Source: PCC-6802 sp031388585 (GTDB taxonomy: Bacteria > Cyanobacteriota > Cyanobacteriia > Pseudanabaenales > Pseudanabaenaceae). Taken from it: a DNA stretch of 21,576 bases. The stretch is from assembly GCA_031388585.1 (NCBI GenBank), contig JANMRU010000284.1:1-21576 (forward strand), in the 5' to 3' direction. Made by a program: the position numbers and the translations under genes. Under the pieces are notes generated by a model. That model was not told where the DNA came from. It worked only from the letters and a program-made list of their open reading frames with translations, and searched no databases. Below, piece by piece: positions 1-7,929 of this stretch. Position 1 is the stretch's first letter, and the number at the start of each line of letters is the position of its first letter.

Positions 1-206
1 ACAGCCCGACAAAACTCGATCGCAAACGGATCTGGGTAGCGCCTAAGTGCATCACTATCTATATTGCGCAATGCCTCCATCGCCATTGGAGAGGGCGGAT
101 AAGGATTTTCATTCGTATTGAGTTTAACGATCTTGATACCTGGTTTCGGCTGCTCGCCAGGTACATAGCCAGTCATCGCATCAATGGCAGGACGGAAGTA
201 ACTCAT
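1..206 (-). CDS. hisC: Histidinol-phosphate aminotransferase, N-terminal part (cut by window edge)
   Basis: An open frame runs from an ATG at 206-204 off the left edge, giving 68 codons. The peptide begins MSYFRPAIDAMTGYVPGEQP and contains KLNTNENPYPPSP and LRRYPDP, which are hallmark N-terminal motifs of HisC. HisC is a PLP-dependent fold-type I enzyme that converts imidazole-acetol phosphate to histidinol phosphate in histidine biosynthesis. The PLP lysine and the C-terminal two thirds lie outside the window. No clear Shine-Dalgarno precedes the ATG. The gene follows the WD40/NB-ARC gene in the same direction after 52 bp, but a functional link is unlikely. The family call rests on recognised motifs and is strong despite the short fragment. 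Confidence 0.9.
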   Translation of the reverse strand, partial: MSYFRPAIDAMTGYVPGEQPKPGIKIVKLNTNENPYPPSPMAMEALRNIDSDALRRYPDPFAIEFCRA

Positions 207-258
207 GTAAAAATAACAAAACTTTCAGAACAAGCTTATCCATTGTAACGGAACAAAT

Positions 259-3200
259 TCAGTTTTCTACAGCGCCAAGCGCCTTAAGTGTACCTTTCTG
301 AGCATCTGTTAATCCAGTTACACTAGTAATGTTCATTCCTTCATAGGGGCGGGGCGATCGCAGTGTTTTGATGCATTGACCAGTTTGAACGTCCCATAGT
401 TTAGTGGTTTCGTCTCCACTACAGCTAACTAGAGTTTTATTGTCAAGACTAAGGACAGCCGACCACACCCAGCTTTTATGTCCAGATATTGTGCTAATAC
501 ATTTTCCAGTATTAGCTTCCCATAGCTTGATCGTTCTGTCAGCACTAGTACTGGCTAAGATATTCCCATCTTGACTAAATGCAATTGATAAGACTTGGTC
601 TTTATGCTCATTCATTGTTCTTAAACATTTGCCATCAGCGATATCCCATAGTTTTACAGTACGATCGTCTCCGCTAGTAGCAATTGTTTGACCATTAGGA
701 CTAAAGTCTACTGACCAGGTACAGTTATCATGTGCTTGCCAAGTTCGCAGACAATCTCCCGTCGAGATTTTCCATAATTTTGTGGTCTGCCCAAATCCTC
801 CGCTGACCAAAAATTGTCCGTCTGGGCTGAAAGCCGCAGATAAAACATAGCTTGGATGCCCCTGAAATACTCCTATACACTCGCCTGTTTGAGCGTTCCA
901 GAGCTTGAGTAAATTGTCGTAGCCGCAACTCGCCAAACTTTTCCCATCGGGGCTAAATCTAACCGACCATACCCAACTTCCATGACCCACAATGCTTCTT
1001 ATGCACGCACCAGTACTGATGTCCCAGAGCTTGATTGTGCGATCGCCACTGCTGCTTGCCAAGATCTGTCCATCGGGACTAAAGGCAACAGATAAAACCC
1101 GATTTGTATGTCCTCTCAGCGTTGTATGCTGTCCTGTATTGAGATTCCATAACCTGATGTTTTCATCTTCACAACTAGTCGCTAACTGGTTATTGCTTGG
1201 ATGAAGTGCAAGACCATATATGACATTACTATGCCCTTGCATCGTTTTGAAACATTGTCCAGATTTGACATCCCACAGTTTTGCTGCATGGTCATCTCCT
1301 CCAGTTGATAGGATTTTCCTGTCGGGACTAAAAGCAACCATCCAAATCCGATTCGTATGCCCCAGTAAGGTTTTGATGCACTGTCCCGTAGCGATATCCC
1401 ATAGTCTCACCGTAAAATCATAACTACTACTTGCTAAGACTTGTCCGCTAGAGTTAATATCGATCGCGGTCACGGCATTACTATGTCCTCGAAAGGTTCT
1501 TAGAAGTTCACCTGAATGTATATCCCACTGTTTCACCGTACCATCGAAGCTACCACTAAAAAGAACCTTGCTGTCTGGGCTAAAATCAAGGGATTTAACC
1601 CATCCAGAATGAGCTTCCCAAGTTTTAAAACATTCTCCAGTTTTCGAATCCCATAGTTTGATAGTTTGTTCGGCTGCACCACTAGCAATAGTTACACCAT
1701 CAGGGCTAAATGCAACTGCCCAGACAGGGCTCAAATGACCAGTTAAAGTCTTGATTAACTGACCTGTCGCAACATCCCATAACTTGATCTTTGTATCTTC
1801 TGAACTGCTGGCTAATACTTTCCCGTCGGGGCTAAAAGCAACGCAGTAAATGGCACTGACATGCCCTTGCAAAATATTTAGACATTCTCCAGAAGCTATA
1901 TCCCACAACTTGATAATACGATCCTCCGAACAACTTGCTAGAATCAGCTTAACTGGGCTGAAGACAACAAACCATACACAGTGACTATGAGCTTTGATGG
2001 TAAGAAGTTTTTGGCCCTCTGGAACTTGCCAAACTTGAATCTCCCCATTTGAGTCGCTGGTTGCGAGTAATTTACTGTCAGGGCTAAAGGCAATTGATGA
2101 GATGCTGCCAAAGGTCTCCGCAAATGCGCATTGCTTAAAGTCTGTGCGGTCAAAATCGCAGTTATGGAGGTTCTTGTCCTTTAAGTAAGCCTGACGAATT
2201 GTAGAGTTTGAGAAGTCAGAGCCTGTCAAATCAACTTTAAGTTTAGCCATTAAATTGATAATATTCCCAATCTCATAGCCAGCATATTTTATTGCTTGTG
2301 TTTGGCTTTGGAGAATAATTTCTTTTAACCATTCGACAAAAGCTTCTCTTGTTCCCATTAGTGAGATCGTGTTTCTAACTATAGGTTCCAAAATTAATCG
2401 AATTTGGCTTTCTCTAATGTAGTCTTTAGCTATAGCTTTAATTAAAGCATAGCTTTTGAGGAAGACAAAGGAAGAATAAGTAAGTTCTGAGATAGTTAAT
2501 ATCTCAGAACTTACTCTCTCTATCAACTTATCTGTAACATACTCCATCACAACTGGCTGTTGCGTAAAGCCCACAGGATCTCCCGTAATCTGCATTGACG
2601 AGACTGTCTCAATTAGCGATCGCCGCCGTAAAGAGTCTAAAATACTTACGATCTCCTGGATCTCTTTAGGTGGGAATAGGTCAGCTTGTAATTCTTCAAC
2701 TGTAGTCACCTCGCGATTGATCGCCAGCCAATACATCACTTGCCTTTCAGGCTCAGATAAGCGCTCAAGTTGGCGATCCAGCAGATCGCGAATATCATCA
2801 AACACAAACGTTCCCTGCCCCAAAAACGTAGTCATGCGGGAGATGCTACAATTGAGCAGATTTTGGACTAAGGGAACCATTATCTTCAGTGCGAGAGGAT
2901 TTCCAGCATAGTGAAATACAAGTTGCTGCCATTCTTCCTCAGAACCTTGAAATTCATCTTGCTCTTGAAATATTGCTTTTGCATCGGGTGTAGTCAATCC
3001 TTTGAGAAATAGCGATTGAACTTTAGCCCCCTTCATGCGTGCGATCTGCCGTGGCTCTTCTCGGCTAGTCAGAATCAGACAGCTTTGGTGTTGAGTTTCT
3101 CCAATGCGCCTGACTAATTGACCGTAGCCCTCATATCCGTCTCGATATTGACCAACGTGCCTGGTTAGATCGTTGACGTTTATGCTGCCTAATACTGATT

Positions 3201-3879
3201 CAAAATTGTCAAATACCAGCAAACATCTCAATTTACGTAAATAGTCCATCAAGCAAGCTATTTGCTCATCTAGAGACGCAGGTATATCCGTCTGCTCTTG
3301 ATGAGATAGAAAGCTAATTAACTGATGCATCTTTTGAGCGATTGGAGGCGCATCACGTAGATTCAGCCAAATTGCATACTCAAATGCAGGTTGAACCTGT
3401 TCTGATAGTTTTACGGTTAGAGCTGTTTTGCCAATACCACCCATGCCTAAAATCGCTACGATACGGCAGCGATCGCGCTCGATCCAATTTGCCGAAAGTT
3501 CAAGTTCTTGTTCTCTACCATAAAAGCTAAGTATATCGATTGCTTCGCCCCAATCTTGATGAAGATGAATGTCTTCGCTTATTTCTGAGGGACGATCGCT
3601 ATCAAATGATTCCAAGCAATCGATCTGTTTTAAAGCATAGCGTTGTAGCACGGCGCGAAAATTACTTTTGCTAACCTTTTGCCCTAATTCTTGGGAGAGC
3701 AGTTGCCATATTTGCGACCCAACTTGCTTGATATATTCTGCGTCGTAGTCAAGCTTTTTCGCGATCGCCGAATAACTAAAATCCTCCCAGGCATAACGAA
3801 ATACTAGCTCTTGAATATTGCTAAAACATTTTGCACTAAGCACTGAATCCAAAAGAACAATAGCTTCGTCAGGGGTCAT
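259..3879 (-). CDS. STAND NTPase: vMAP-type HTH, NB-ARC, 14 WD40 repeats
   Basis: A 1206-residue multidomain protein. Residues 1-82 resemble the N-terminal HTH found on cyanobacterial vWA-MoxR-associated (vMAP) and NB-ARC proteins, including SAIAKKLDY and the closing VSKSNFRAVLQRY. Residues 120-345 form NB-ARC: Walker A GMGGIGKT at 145-152, Walker B LLVFDN at 220-225, TSRE at 271-274 and GNPLAL at 326-331. A winged-helix/helical part carries QQPVVMEYVT at 441-450. Residues 548-590 look like pentapeptide repeats. Fourteen WD40 repeats (ending LW/VW/QW) fill about 590-1176, enough for two seven-bladed propellers. A distinctive tail occupies 1177-1206. STAND proteins are NTP-driven switches that oligomerise on ligand binding; the propellers are the likely sensor and the N-terminus the likely adaptor. 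No catalytic effector domain is visible, so output is probably through a partner. The target is unknown; signalling or defence is inference. The ATG at 3879 has no obvious SD. Confidence 0.9.
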   Translation of the reverse strand: MTPDEAIVLLDSVLSAKCFSNIQELVFRYAWEDFSYSAIAKKLDYDAEYIKQVGSQIWQLLSQELGQKVSKSNFRAVLQRYALKQIDCLESFDSDRPSEISEDIHLHQDWGEAIDILSFYGREQELELSANWIERDRCRIVAILGMGGIGKTALTVKLSEQVQPAFEYAIWLNLRDAPPIAQKMHQLISFLSHQEQTDIPASLDEQIACLMDYLRKLRCLLVFDNFESVLGSINVNDLTRHVGQYRDGYEGYGQLVRRIGETQHQSCLILTSREEPRQIARMKGAKVQSLFLKGLTTPDAKAIFQEQDEFQGSEEEWQQLVFHYAGNPLALKIMVPLVQNLLNCSISRMTTFLGQGTFVFDDIRDLLDRQLERLSEPERQVMYWLAINREVTTVEELQADLFPPKEIQEIVSILDSLRRRSLIETVSSMQITGDPVGFTQQPVVMEYVTDKLIERVSSEILTISELTYSSFVFLKSYALIKAIAKDYIRESQIRLILEPIVRNTISLMGTREAFVEWLKEIILQSQTQAIKYAGYEIGNIINLMAKLKVDLTGSDFSNSTIRQAYLKDKNLHNCDFDRTDFKQCAFAETFGSISSIAFSPDSKLLATSDSNGEIQVWQVPEGQKLLTIKAHSHCVWFVVFSPVKLILASCSEDRIIKLWDIASGECLNILQGHVSAIYCVAFSPDGKVLASSSEDTKIKLWDVATGQLIKTLTGHLSPVWAVAFSPDGVTIASGAAEQTIKLWDSKTGECFKTWEAHSGWVKSLDFSPDSKVLFSGSFDGTVKQWDIHSGELLRTFRGHSNAVTAIDINSSGQVLASSSYDFTVRLWDIATGQCIKTLLGHTNRIWMVAFSPDRKILSTGGDDHAAKLWDVKSGQCFKTMQGHSNVIYGLALHPSNNQLATSCEDENIRLWNLNTGQHTTLRGHTNRVLSVAFSPDGQILASSSGDRTIKLWDISTGACIRSIVGHGSWVWSVRFSPDGKSLASCGYDNLLKLWNAQTGECIGVFQGHPSYVLSAAFSPDGQFLVSGGFGQTTKLWKISTGDCLRTWQAHDNCTWSVDFSPNGQTIATSGDDRTVKLWDIADGKCLRTMNEHKDQVLSIAFSQDGNILASTSADRTIKLWEANTGKCISTISGHKSWVWSAVLSLDNKTLVSCSGDETTKLWDVQTGQCIKTLRSPRPYEGMNITSVTGLTDAQKGTLKALGAVEN
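262..351 (-). other. Conserved C-terminal tail of the NB-ARC/WD40 protein
   Basis: Residues 1177-1206 follow the last propeller blade and begin RPYEGMNITSVTGLTDAQ, ending LKALGAVEN. From memory, very similar tails (RPYEGMNITG..GLT.AQ..LK.LGA) end many cyanobacterial NB-ARC/WD40 and pentapeptide-repeat proteins. It is not part of a WD blade. It may be a docking peptide or a small helical interaction motif; its role is unknown to me. Confidence 0.55.
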
Positions 3880-4021
3880 CTTTTTAGCAGGTCTAGGCGA
3901 TGTATTTATTTATAAATTAAACTGCATTATTGGTGGAATCTCACTATTTTAATGATTTGCTTGGTTTAAGAAGCTACTTTATTAGGAACTTATTTTACCA
4001 AGAAAGAGTTGTGTGGGGAGT

Positions 4022-4057
4022 TTGAGGGCTGCGCCCTCAATTGGGGCATAGCCCCAA
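4022..4057. repeat. Tandem pair of perfect micro-hairpins in intergenic spacer
   Basis: Two adjacent perfect inverted repeats sit in the spacer between the STAND gene and the GNAT gene. The first is TTGAGGGC/GCCCTCAA at 4022-4029 and 4033-4040 with loop TGC. The second is TTGGGGC/GCCCCAA at 4041-4047 and 4051-4057 with loop ATA. The look is that of a dispersed cyanobacterial REP-like element. It lies just downstream of the GNAT stop, so it could also end that operon, although no T-run follows on the minus strand. The rest of 3880-4132 is AT-rich with nothing recognisable. Confidence 0.6.
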
Positions 4058-4132
4058 ACCCCTCTATATAGATCTTCTTTTTGTTCTAAGTAAGGTGAAT
4101 TAGTAAATGCTTGTACTAATTACCAATTATTT

Positions 4133-4771
4133 CTATTGAGATGGAATCACTTCTTTTCGCATGGTGGTAACTGCTGATGAGCCGATTAGGTGGCGCAGGT
4201 ATCCATATTTGCGGATTCGGACAGGATTAAAACCTAATCGAGCATAAAGCCGTTGCGCATCAGGGTTTGTATCTATAACCTCTAATATTATGGCATGAAA
4301 TTGATTTTGTTGGGCAATCTCAAAGACAGCTTGCATTAGTGAGGTGCCGATCCCCTTGCTACGCATAGAAGCATCAACAACTATGACATTGACAAACATT
4401 TCTTGGGGTTGAATTTGGGTAGCAGATAGATTGAAGAGAAGATAAACAAATAGTCCACGTAGAAATCCCAGTTCTTTAATAAATTGCGATCGCTCAAACT
4501 GAAAAAAAGGACGATTTTCGTATTGCAATCCAACTAATCCTACGAGTCGCCCTTGCTGGATTGCGATTAAACCTAGTTCTGGATCTAAACTGCGCTCCAA
4601 GAGGGCAATGGCTTTCTGCTGAGAGCCGATTAGGAGTTCCATTTGAGCGCGAAACCCGTCGTAACAGACAATCGCGGCTTGATGGCGCAGTTCCTCTGGC
4701 ATACCAAGCTTGATTTCTACATGACTATCTGGATGGTAATCTGGATTGTCCACTGGTAATTTATTTGACAA
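4133..4771 (-). CDS. GNAT family N-acetyltransferase
   Basis: 212 codons if started at the TTG at 4771; a GTG at codon 7 (4753) is an alternative, and the next ATG (codon 24) would cut into the first strand (HVEIKLG). Motif A is visible as VIVVDASMRSKGIGTSLMQA, with the acetyl-CoA pyrophosphate loop R137-S-K-G-I-G142. Motif B is NPDAQRLYARLGF at 169-181, as in RimI-like enzymes. The family transfers an acetyl group from acetyl-CoA to an amine; the substrate cannot be read from sequence. Residues 103-115 (FLRGLFVYLLFNL) are unusually hydrophobic. The TTG start would overlap the aldehyde dehydrogenase stop by 11 nt, while the GTG start leaves a 7-nt gap. Either way the gene is the last member of the idi/ALDH operon. 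Confidence 0.85.
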   Translation of the reverse strand: MSNKLPVDNPDYHPDSHVEIKLGMPEELRHQAAIVCYDGFRAQMELLIGSQQKAIALLERSLDPELGLIAIQQGRLVGLVGLQYENRPFFQFERSQFIKELGFLRGLFVYLLFNLSATQIQPQEMFVNVIVVDASMRSKGIGTSLMQAVFEIAQQNQFHAIILEVIDTNPDAQRLYARLGFNPVRIRKYGYLRHLIGSSAVTTMRKEVIPSQ

Positions 4772-6170
4772 CTAGGTTTGATATGAACCATTTAAGCAGG
4801 TTGACTACATTCTTGTAAGGCGGGTAGCGTAGCGGTATATCTGGGAAAGTTGATTTGTGCGTGATGCTCTTACGGTGCGAAAAGGTGTCAAAACCTGCTT
4901 TGCCGTGATAGCTTCCCATTCCACTTTCGCCAATACCGCCAAACGGTAGTGCGGGATGGATGATATGTGAAATTGTATCGTTGATACAGCCTCCACCAAA
5001 TGGTATTTCCTTAATTACTCTAGCTTGATGGTCGCGATTAGTTGAAAAGAAATAGAGTGCTAATGGCTTAGGTCGAGACTGGATAAAGGCGATCGCCTCA
5101 TCAAGATCTTCATACTCCAGAATAGGCAGAATCGGTCCAAATATCTCATCGGTCATGATTTTGCTATGGGGCGATACGCGATCGATTACTGTCGGTGCAA
5201 TGTAGCGTTGTGCGGCATTGATCTCTCCCCCTATGACTATTTCTGCCTCAGTTCTACTTTTATCTAGCAATTCTACCAGGCGGCCAAAGTTGCGATCGTT
5301 AATAATGCGGGCATAATCAGGACTAAGTTGTGGATCTGTCCCATAAAATTCTCTCAGGGTATTTTTAATGTGACCGATTAACTCTGCCTTAATCGTTTTG
5401 GGGACCATAAGATAATCTGGGGCTACGCAAGTCTGACCAGCATTTAAGAATTTGCCCCAAACAATTCTTTGAGCAGCTAGATTTAGATCGCACTCTAGAT
5501 CGACTAAACAGGGAGATTTACCGCCCAACTCTAGAGTGACAGGGGTGAGATGTTTAGCTGCCGCTTCCAGCACAATTCTCCCCACATTGGCGCTACCTGT
5601 AAAAAAGATGCGATCGAATTTCTCGGCAAGTAATGCTTGATTTGTTTCGATGCCACCTTCAACAACGGAGATAAAACCTGGATGGAATTGCTCCCCAAAG
5701 ATTTTGGCGATTACCTGAGAAGTATGTGGAGCAATTTCTGATGGCTTGACGATCGCACAGTTACCGGCCGCGATCGCACTTACTAAAGGGGCAAGCGTCA
5801 GTTGCAAGGGATAATTCCATGTGCCAATAATTAGAACTACTCCTGGTGGTTCCGTGTAAATGTAATTAACCGCGCGGAATTGCATCAAACCAGTGCTGAC
5901 TTTTTGTGGCTTTGCCCAAGATTTAATGTGTTTGAGTGCATAACTAATCTCCTGTTGAACCATTAATATTTCCGTAGCATAGACCTCAAATACAGGTTTG
6001 TTTAGATCGGCCTGCAAAGCTTGTAAAATCTGATGCTCATACTGTTCGATCGCCTCAGCTAAAAGCCTGAGCTGTTGGATGCGAAATTGCACTTCTCTAG
6101 TTGTGCCTGTGGCAAAGAAGTCACGTTGTTTCGTTAGGATTACCGATACCATTGGCGCTCGCTCGCTCAT
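4761..6170 (-). CDS. Aldehyde dehydrogenase, class 3-like (fatty/apocarotenoid aldehyde type)
   Basis: 469 residues, normal for ALDH3-like enzymes, which are shorter than ALDH1/2. Visible catalytic features are the oxyanion Asn in GTWNYP (N118), the Rossmann TGS at 191-193, general-base Glu214 in VTLELGGKSP and nucleophile Cys248 in NAGQTCVAPDY. LPFGGIGESGMG lies near the C-terminus. It oxidises an aldehyde to the acid with NAD(P)+. The closest family I know is the cyanobacterial ALDH typified by Synechocystis Slr0091, reported to act on apocarotenals, retinal and alkanals; assigning that substrate here is inference. The C-terminus (NVVNLLKWFISNLVVK) is hydrophobic or amphipathic, as in membrane-associated fatty aldehyde dehydrogenases. 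Its ATG overlaps the idi TGA (TGATG), indicating translational coupling, and its stop abuts the GNAT gene. Confidence 0.93.
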   Translation of the reverse strand: MSERAPMVSVILTKQRDFFATGTTREVQFRIQQLRLLAEAIEQYEHQILQALQADLNKPVFEVYATEILMVQQEISYALKHIKSWAKPQKVSTGLMQFRAVNYIYTEPPGVVLIIGTWNYPLQLTLAPLVSAIAAGNCAIVKPSEIAPHTSQVIAKIFGEQFHPGFISVVEGGIETNQALLAEKFDRIFFTGSANVGRIVLEAAAKHLTPVTLELGGKSPCLVDLECDLNLAAQRIVWGKFLNAGQTCVAPDYLMVPKTIKAELIGHIKNTLREFYGTDPQLSPDYARIINDRNFGRLVELLDKSRTEAEIVIGGEINAAQRYIAPTVIDRVSPHSKIMTDEIFGPILPILEYEDLDEAIAFIQSRPKPLALYFFSTNRDHQARVIKEIPFGGGCINDTISHIIHPALPFGGIGESGMGSYHGKAGFDTFSHRKSITHKSTFPDIPLRYPPYKNVVNLLKWFISNLVVK

Positions 6171-6712
6171 CAGGTTGATGTTCCCAATGATTTCATGCTC
6201 GGATCCAGGTGTTGTACAAATTTCTCAAAGCAGATTTTGAGCCAAGAGGTATAGCGATCGGGATATGCCTGAATATCGGCTCTGAGGTTGTTAATCCCAA
6301 TCCAGCGAAAGTCCTCGGCTTCCTCTGGATTCAGAATCGGTTCACCATTAAATTCCCCCCAAAATACATGATCGAACTCATGTTCGCTCAATTCGAGATC
6401 GAGTTCTGCCCTATAAATAAAACTAAAGATCTCTCGCAGTTGGCAACTAAAACCCATCTCTTCCTGGAGCCTACGTCTGGCCGCTGCCTGAATTGTTTCC
6501 TCTGGTCTTGGGTGACTGCAACAGGTATTAGTCCAGAGCCCACCAGAATGATATTTAGAACTTGCTCTTTTTTGCAAGAGGAGCTCACCTTGAGCATTAG
6601 TAACAAAAATTGAGAAAGCACGATGCAATAATCCTTCCCTATGAGCCTGCATTTTTTCCGCCACACCGATGGGGCGATCGCGATCATCTACTAAGATTAC
6701 TTGTTCTTCCAT
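6170..6712 (-). CDS. idi: Isopentenyl-diphosphate delta-isomerase, type I (Nudix fold)
   Basis: Interconverts IPP and DMAPP for isoprenoid synthesis. I chose the ATG at 6712 (180 residues), with AAGG about 9 nt upstream, over the TTG two codons earlier. Numbered from that ATG, the type I metal and catalytic residues are present: H24 and H30 in AHREGLLHRAF, C65 and H67 in TNTCCSHP, and E110/E112 in SEHEFDHVF. A Nudix-like helix (AARRRLQEEMGF) is at about 77-88. W61 sits in GLWTNT. Length matches the E. coli enzyme (182). Most cyanobacteria I know use the unrelated flavin-dependent type II enzyme, so a type I form is notable. The gene lies 22 bp after a REC-kinase gene and overlaps the aldehyde dehydrogenase by 1 nt (TGATG). 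Confidence 0.95.
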   Translation of the reverse strand: MEEQVILVDDRDRPIGVAEKMQAHREGLLHRAFSIFVTNAQGELLLQKRASSKYHSGGLWTNTCCSHPRPEETIQAAARRRLQEEMGFSCQLREIFSFIYRAELDLELSEHEFDHVFWGEFNGEPILNPEEAEDFRWIGINNLRADIQAYPDRYTSWLKICFEKFVQHLDPSMKSLGTST

Positions 6713-6734
6713 ATTCAAAAACCTTGATTGATGC

Positions 6735-7820
6735 CTAGACGATTCCTATAGTTAACCGCACCGTAGTTTGGAGATTAACTTCGCTCTCAATTTCAAATTT
6801 ACCTCCATACATTTCAGTCATGCGTTTGGCGATCACTAAGCCTAAACCCGCACCCTGCTGCTCGTATAATTTGCGTTCAAACTGCATATACCCTCCCAGG
6901 TCAGCAATTTGTGCGGCGGTCATCCCCCTACCACGATCGCAAATGTTGATAGTTAAAAGATTCTCTACTTTCTGGCTGGAGATATTTACGGGAGTACCAA
7001 CGTTTGAATATTTCAGGGCATTATCGACGATCTCCTCCAAGATTTTGTAGAGTTTAATTTCTGGAATTGCCACGCAGGCATCCTCCAAATCTAGATTTAA
7101 ATCTGCCTCGCGGTTTGCCAGTTTTGCGGTGTTTGTCGCACATTGGGTGATGATATCTGTAACCTGCGTAGGTCGTTCTACTAGCTCGGGTTCAAAGTTA
7201 CCTGCATTCGCAATTTCTAATCCTGCGTAGGTAATAAAGTTCTGAATTAATCGATTGAGTCGTTCGCCTGATGCTGTAATATCCTTAGCAATAGATAGAA
7301 CTTCGTCTGGGGAAATGGTAGCGTAATCATCAATTAGAATACCAGCCAAGCCTAAAATACCGCTTAGGGGTGTGAGCAGTTCGTGGGGAATAGCTAAAGA
7401 GATATTGTTGCGCAGTTCATCTAACTTGGCGCGGGACAATCGATTAATAACGTCCTGCTTGTTCAGGCGAGCGTTGATAGCTTCAAGTAAGGCTTTGCGG
7501 GTAACAGGCTTACTCAGATAATCATCGGCTCCTAAATTCATAGCGTGTCGCAGACTACTACGATCGGCGATTGCCGTTAGAAAGATGAAGGGCGTAAATG
7601 CAAAACTAGGATCTTGACGTAGTGCACTTATGACATTAAACCCATCAAGTTCTGGCATCGAGACATCACTGATAATCAGATTCGGCTTGTGTTTTCGTGC
7701 CAGATCGACCCCGATCTTACCATTAGGGGCAGCGATTGCCTCGAACTTCTCCGCCTCTAGGATGTCAAGAATACTGTCTCTAATATCATCCTCGTCCTCA
7801 ATAACTAGAATATCAACCAT
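6735..7820 (-). CDS. REC-first sensor kinase (response regulator receiver + histidine kinase)
   Basis: 361 residues. The N-terminal REC domain (1-120) has acidic pocket EDED at 8-11, phospho-acceptor D52 in LIISDVSMP, T82 and K104 (LSKP). HisKA follows at about 132-200 with H146 in IPHELLTPLSG. HATPase_c has an N-box with N267 (EIVDNALKYSN), G1 DRGRGM at 295-300 and G2 GAGLGL at 323-328. All residues needed for phosphotransfer and ATP binding are present. There are no membrane segments or DNA-binding domain, so it is a cytosolic kinase whose activity is probably set by phosphorylation of its own REC. It sits 109 bp after another REC-kinase and 22 bp before idi. GGAG lies only 1 nt before the ATG, which is unusually close. 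Confidence 0.92.
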   Translation of the reverse strand: MVDILVIEDEDDIRDSILDILEAEKFEAIAAPNGKIGVDLARKHKPNLIISDVSMPELDGFNVISALRQDPSFAFTPFIFLTAIADRSSLRHAMNLGADDYLSKPVTRKALLEAINARLNKQDVINRLSRAKLDELRNNISLAIPHELLTPLSGILGLAGILIDDYATISPDEVLSIAKDITASGERLNRLIQNFITYAGLEIANAGNFEPELVERPTQVTDIITQCATNTAKLANREADLNLDLEDACVAIPEIKLYKILEEIVDNALKYSNVGTPVNISSQKVENLLTINICDRGRGMTAAQIADLGGYMQFERKLYEQQGAGLGLVIAKRMTEMYGGKFEIESEVNLQTTVRLTIGIV

Positions 7821-7929
7821 TCTCCAATATCCCTAATGTCTAGTTTATATTTCCTGACAACACAAAGTTATGTTTAGCATTTATGTGAGTGTGCGACTAG
7901 AATCTTAGCATTACAGAACGGCGATGTCA

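Noticed and set aside
259..2130. The repetitive block as a CRISPR array or DNA-level tandem repeat.
   Set aside because: The periodicity comes from diverged WD40 coding repeats of about 42 residues in one continuous frame; the DNA units are not near-identical.
6209..6613. A 134-codon plus-strand frame.
   Set aside because: It lies entirely antisense to the well-supported idi gene and has no family features.
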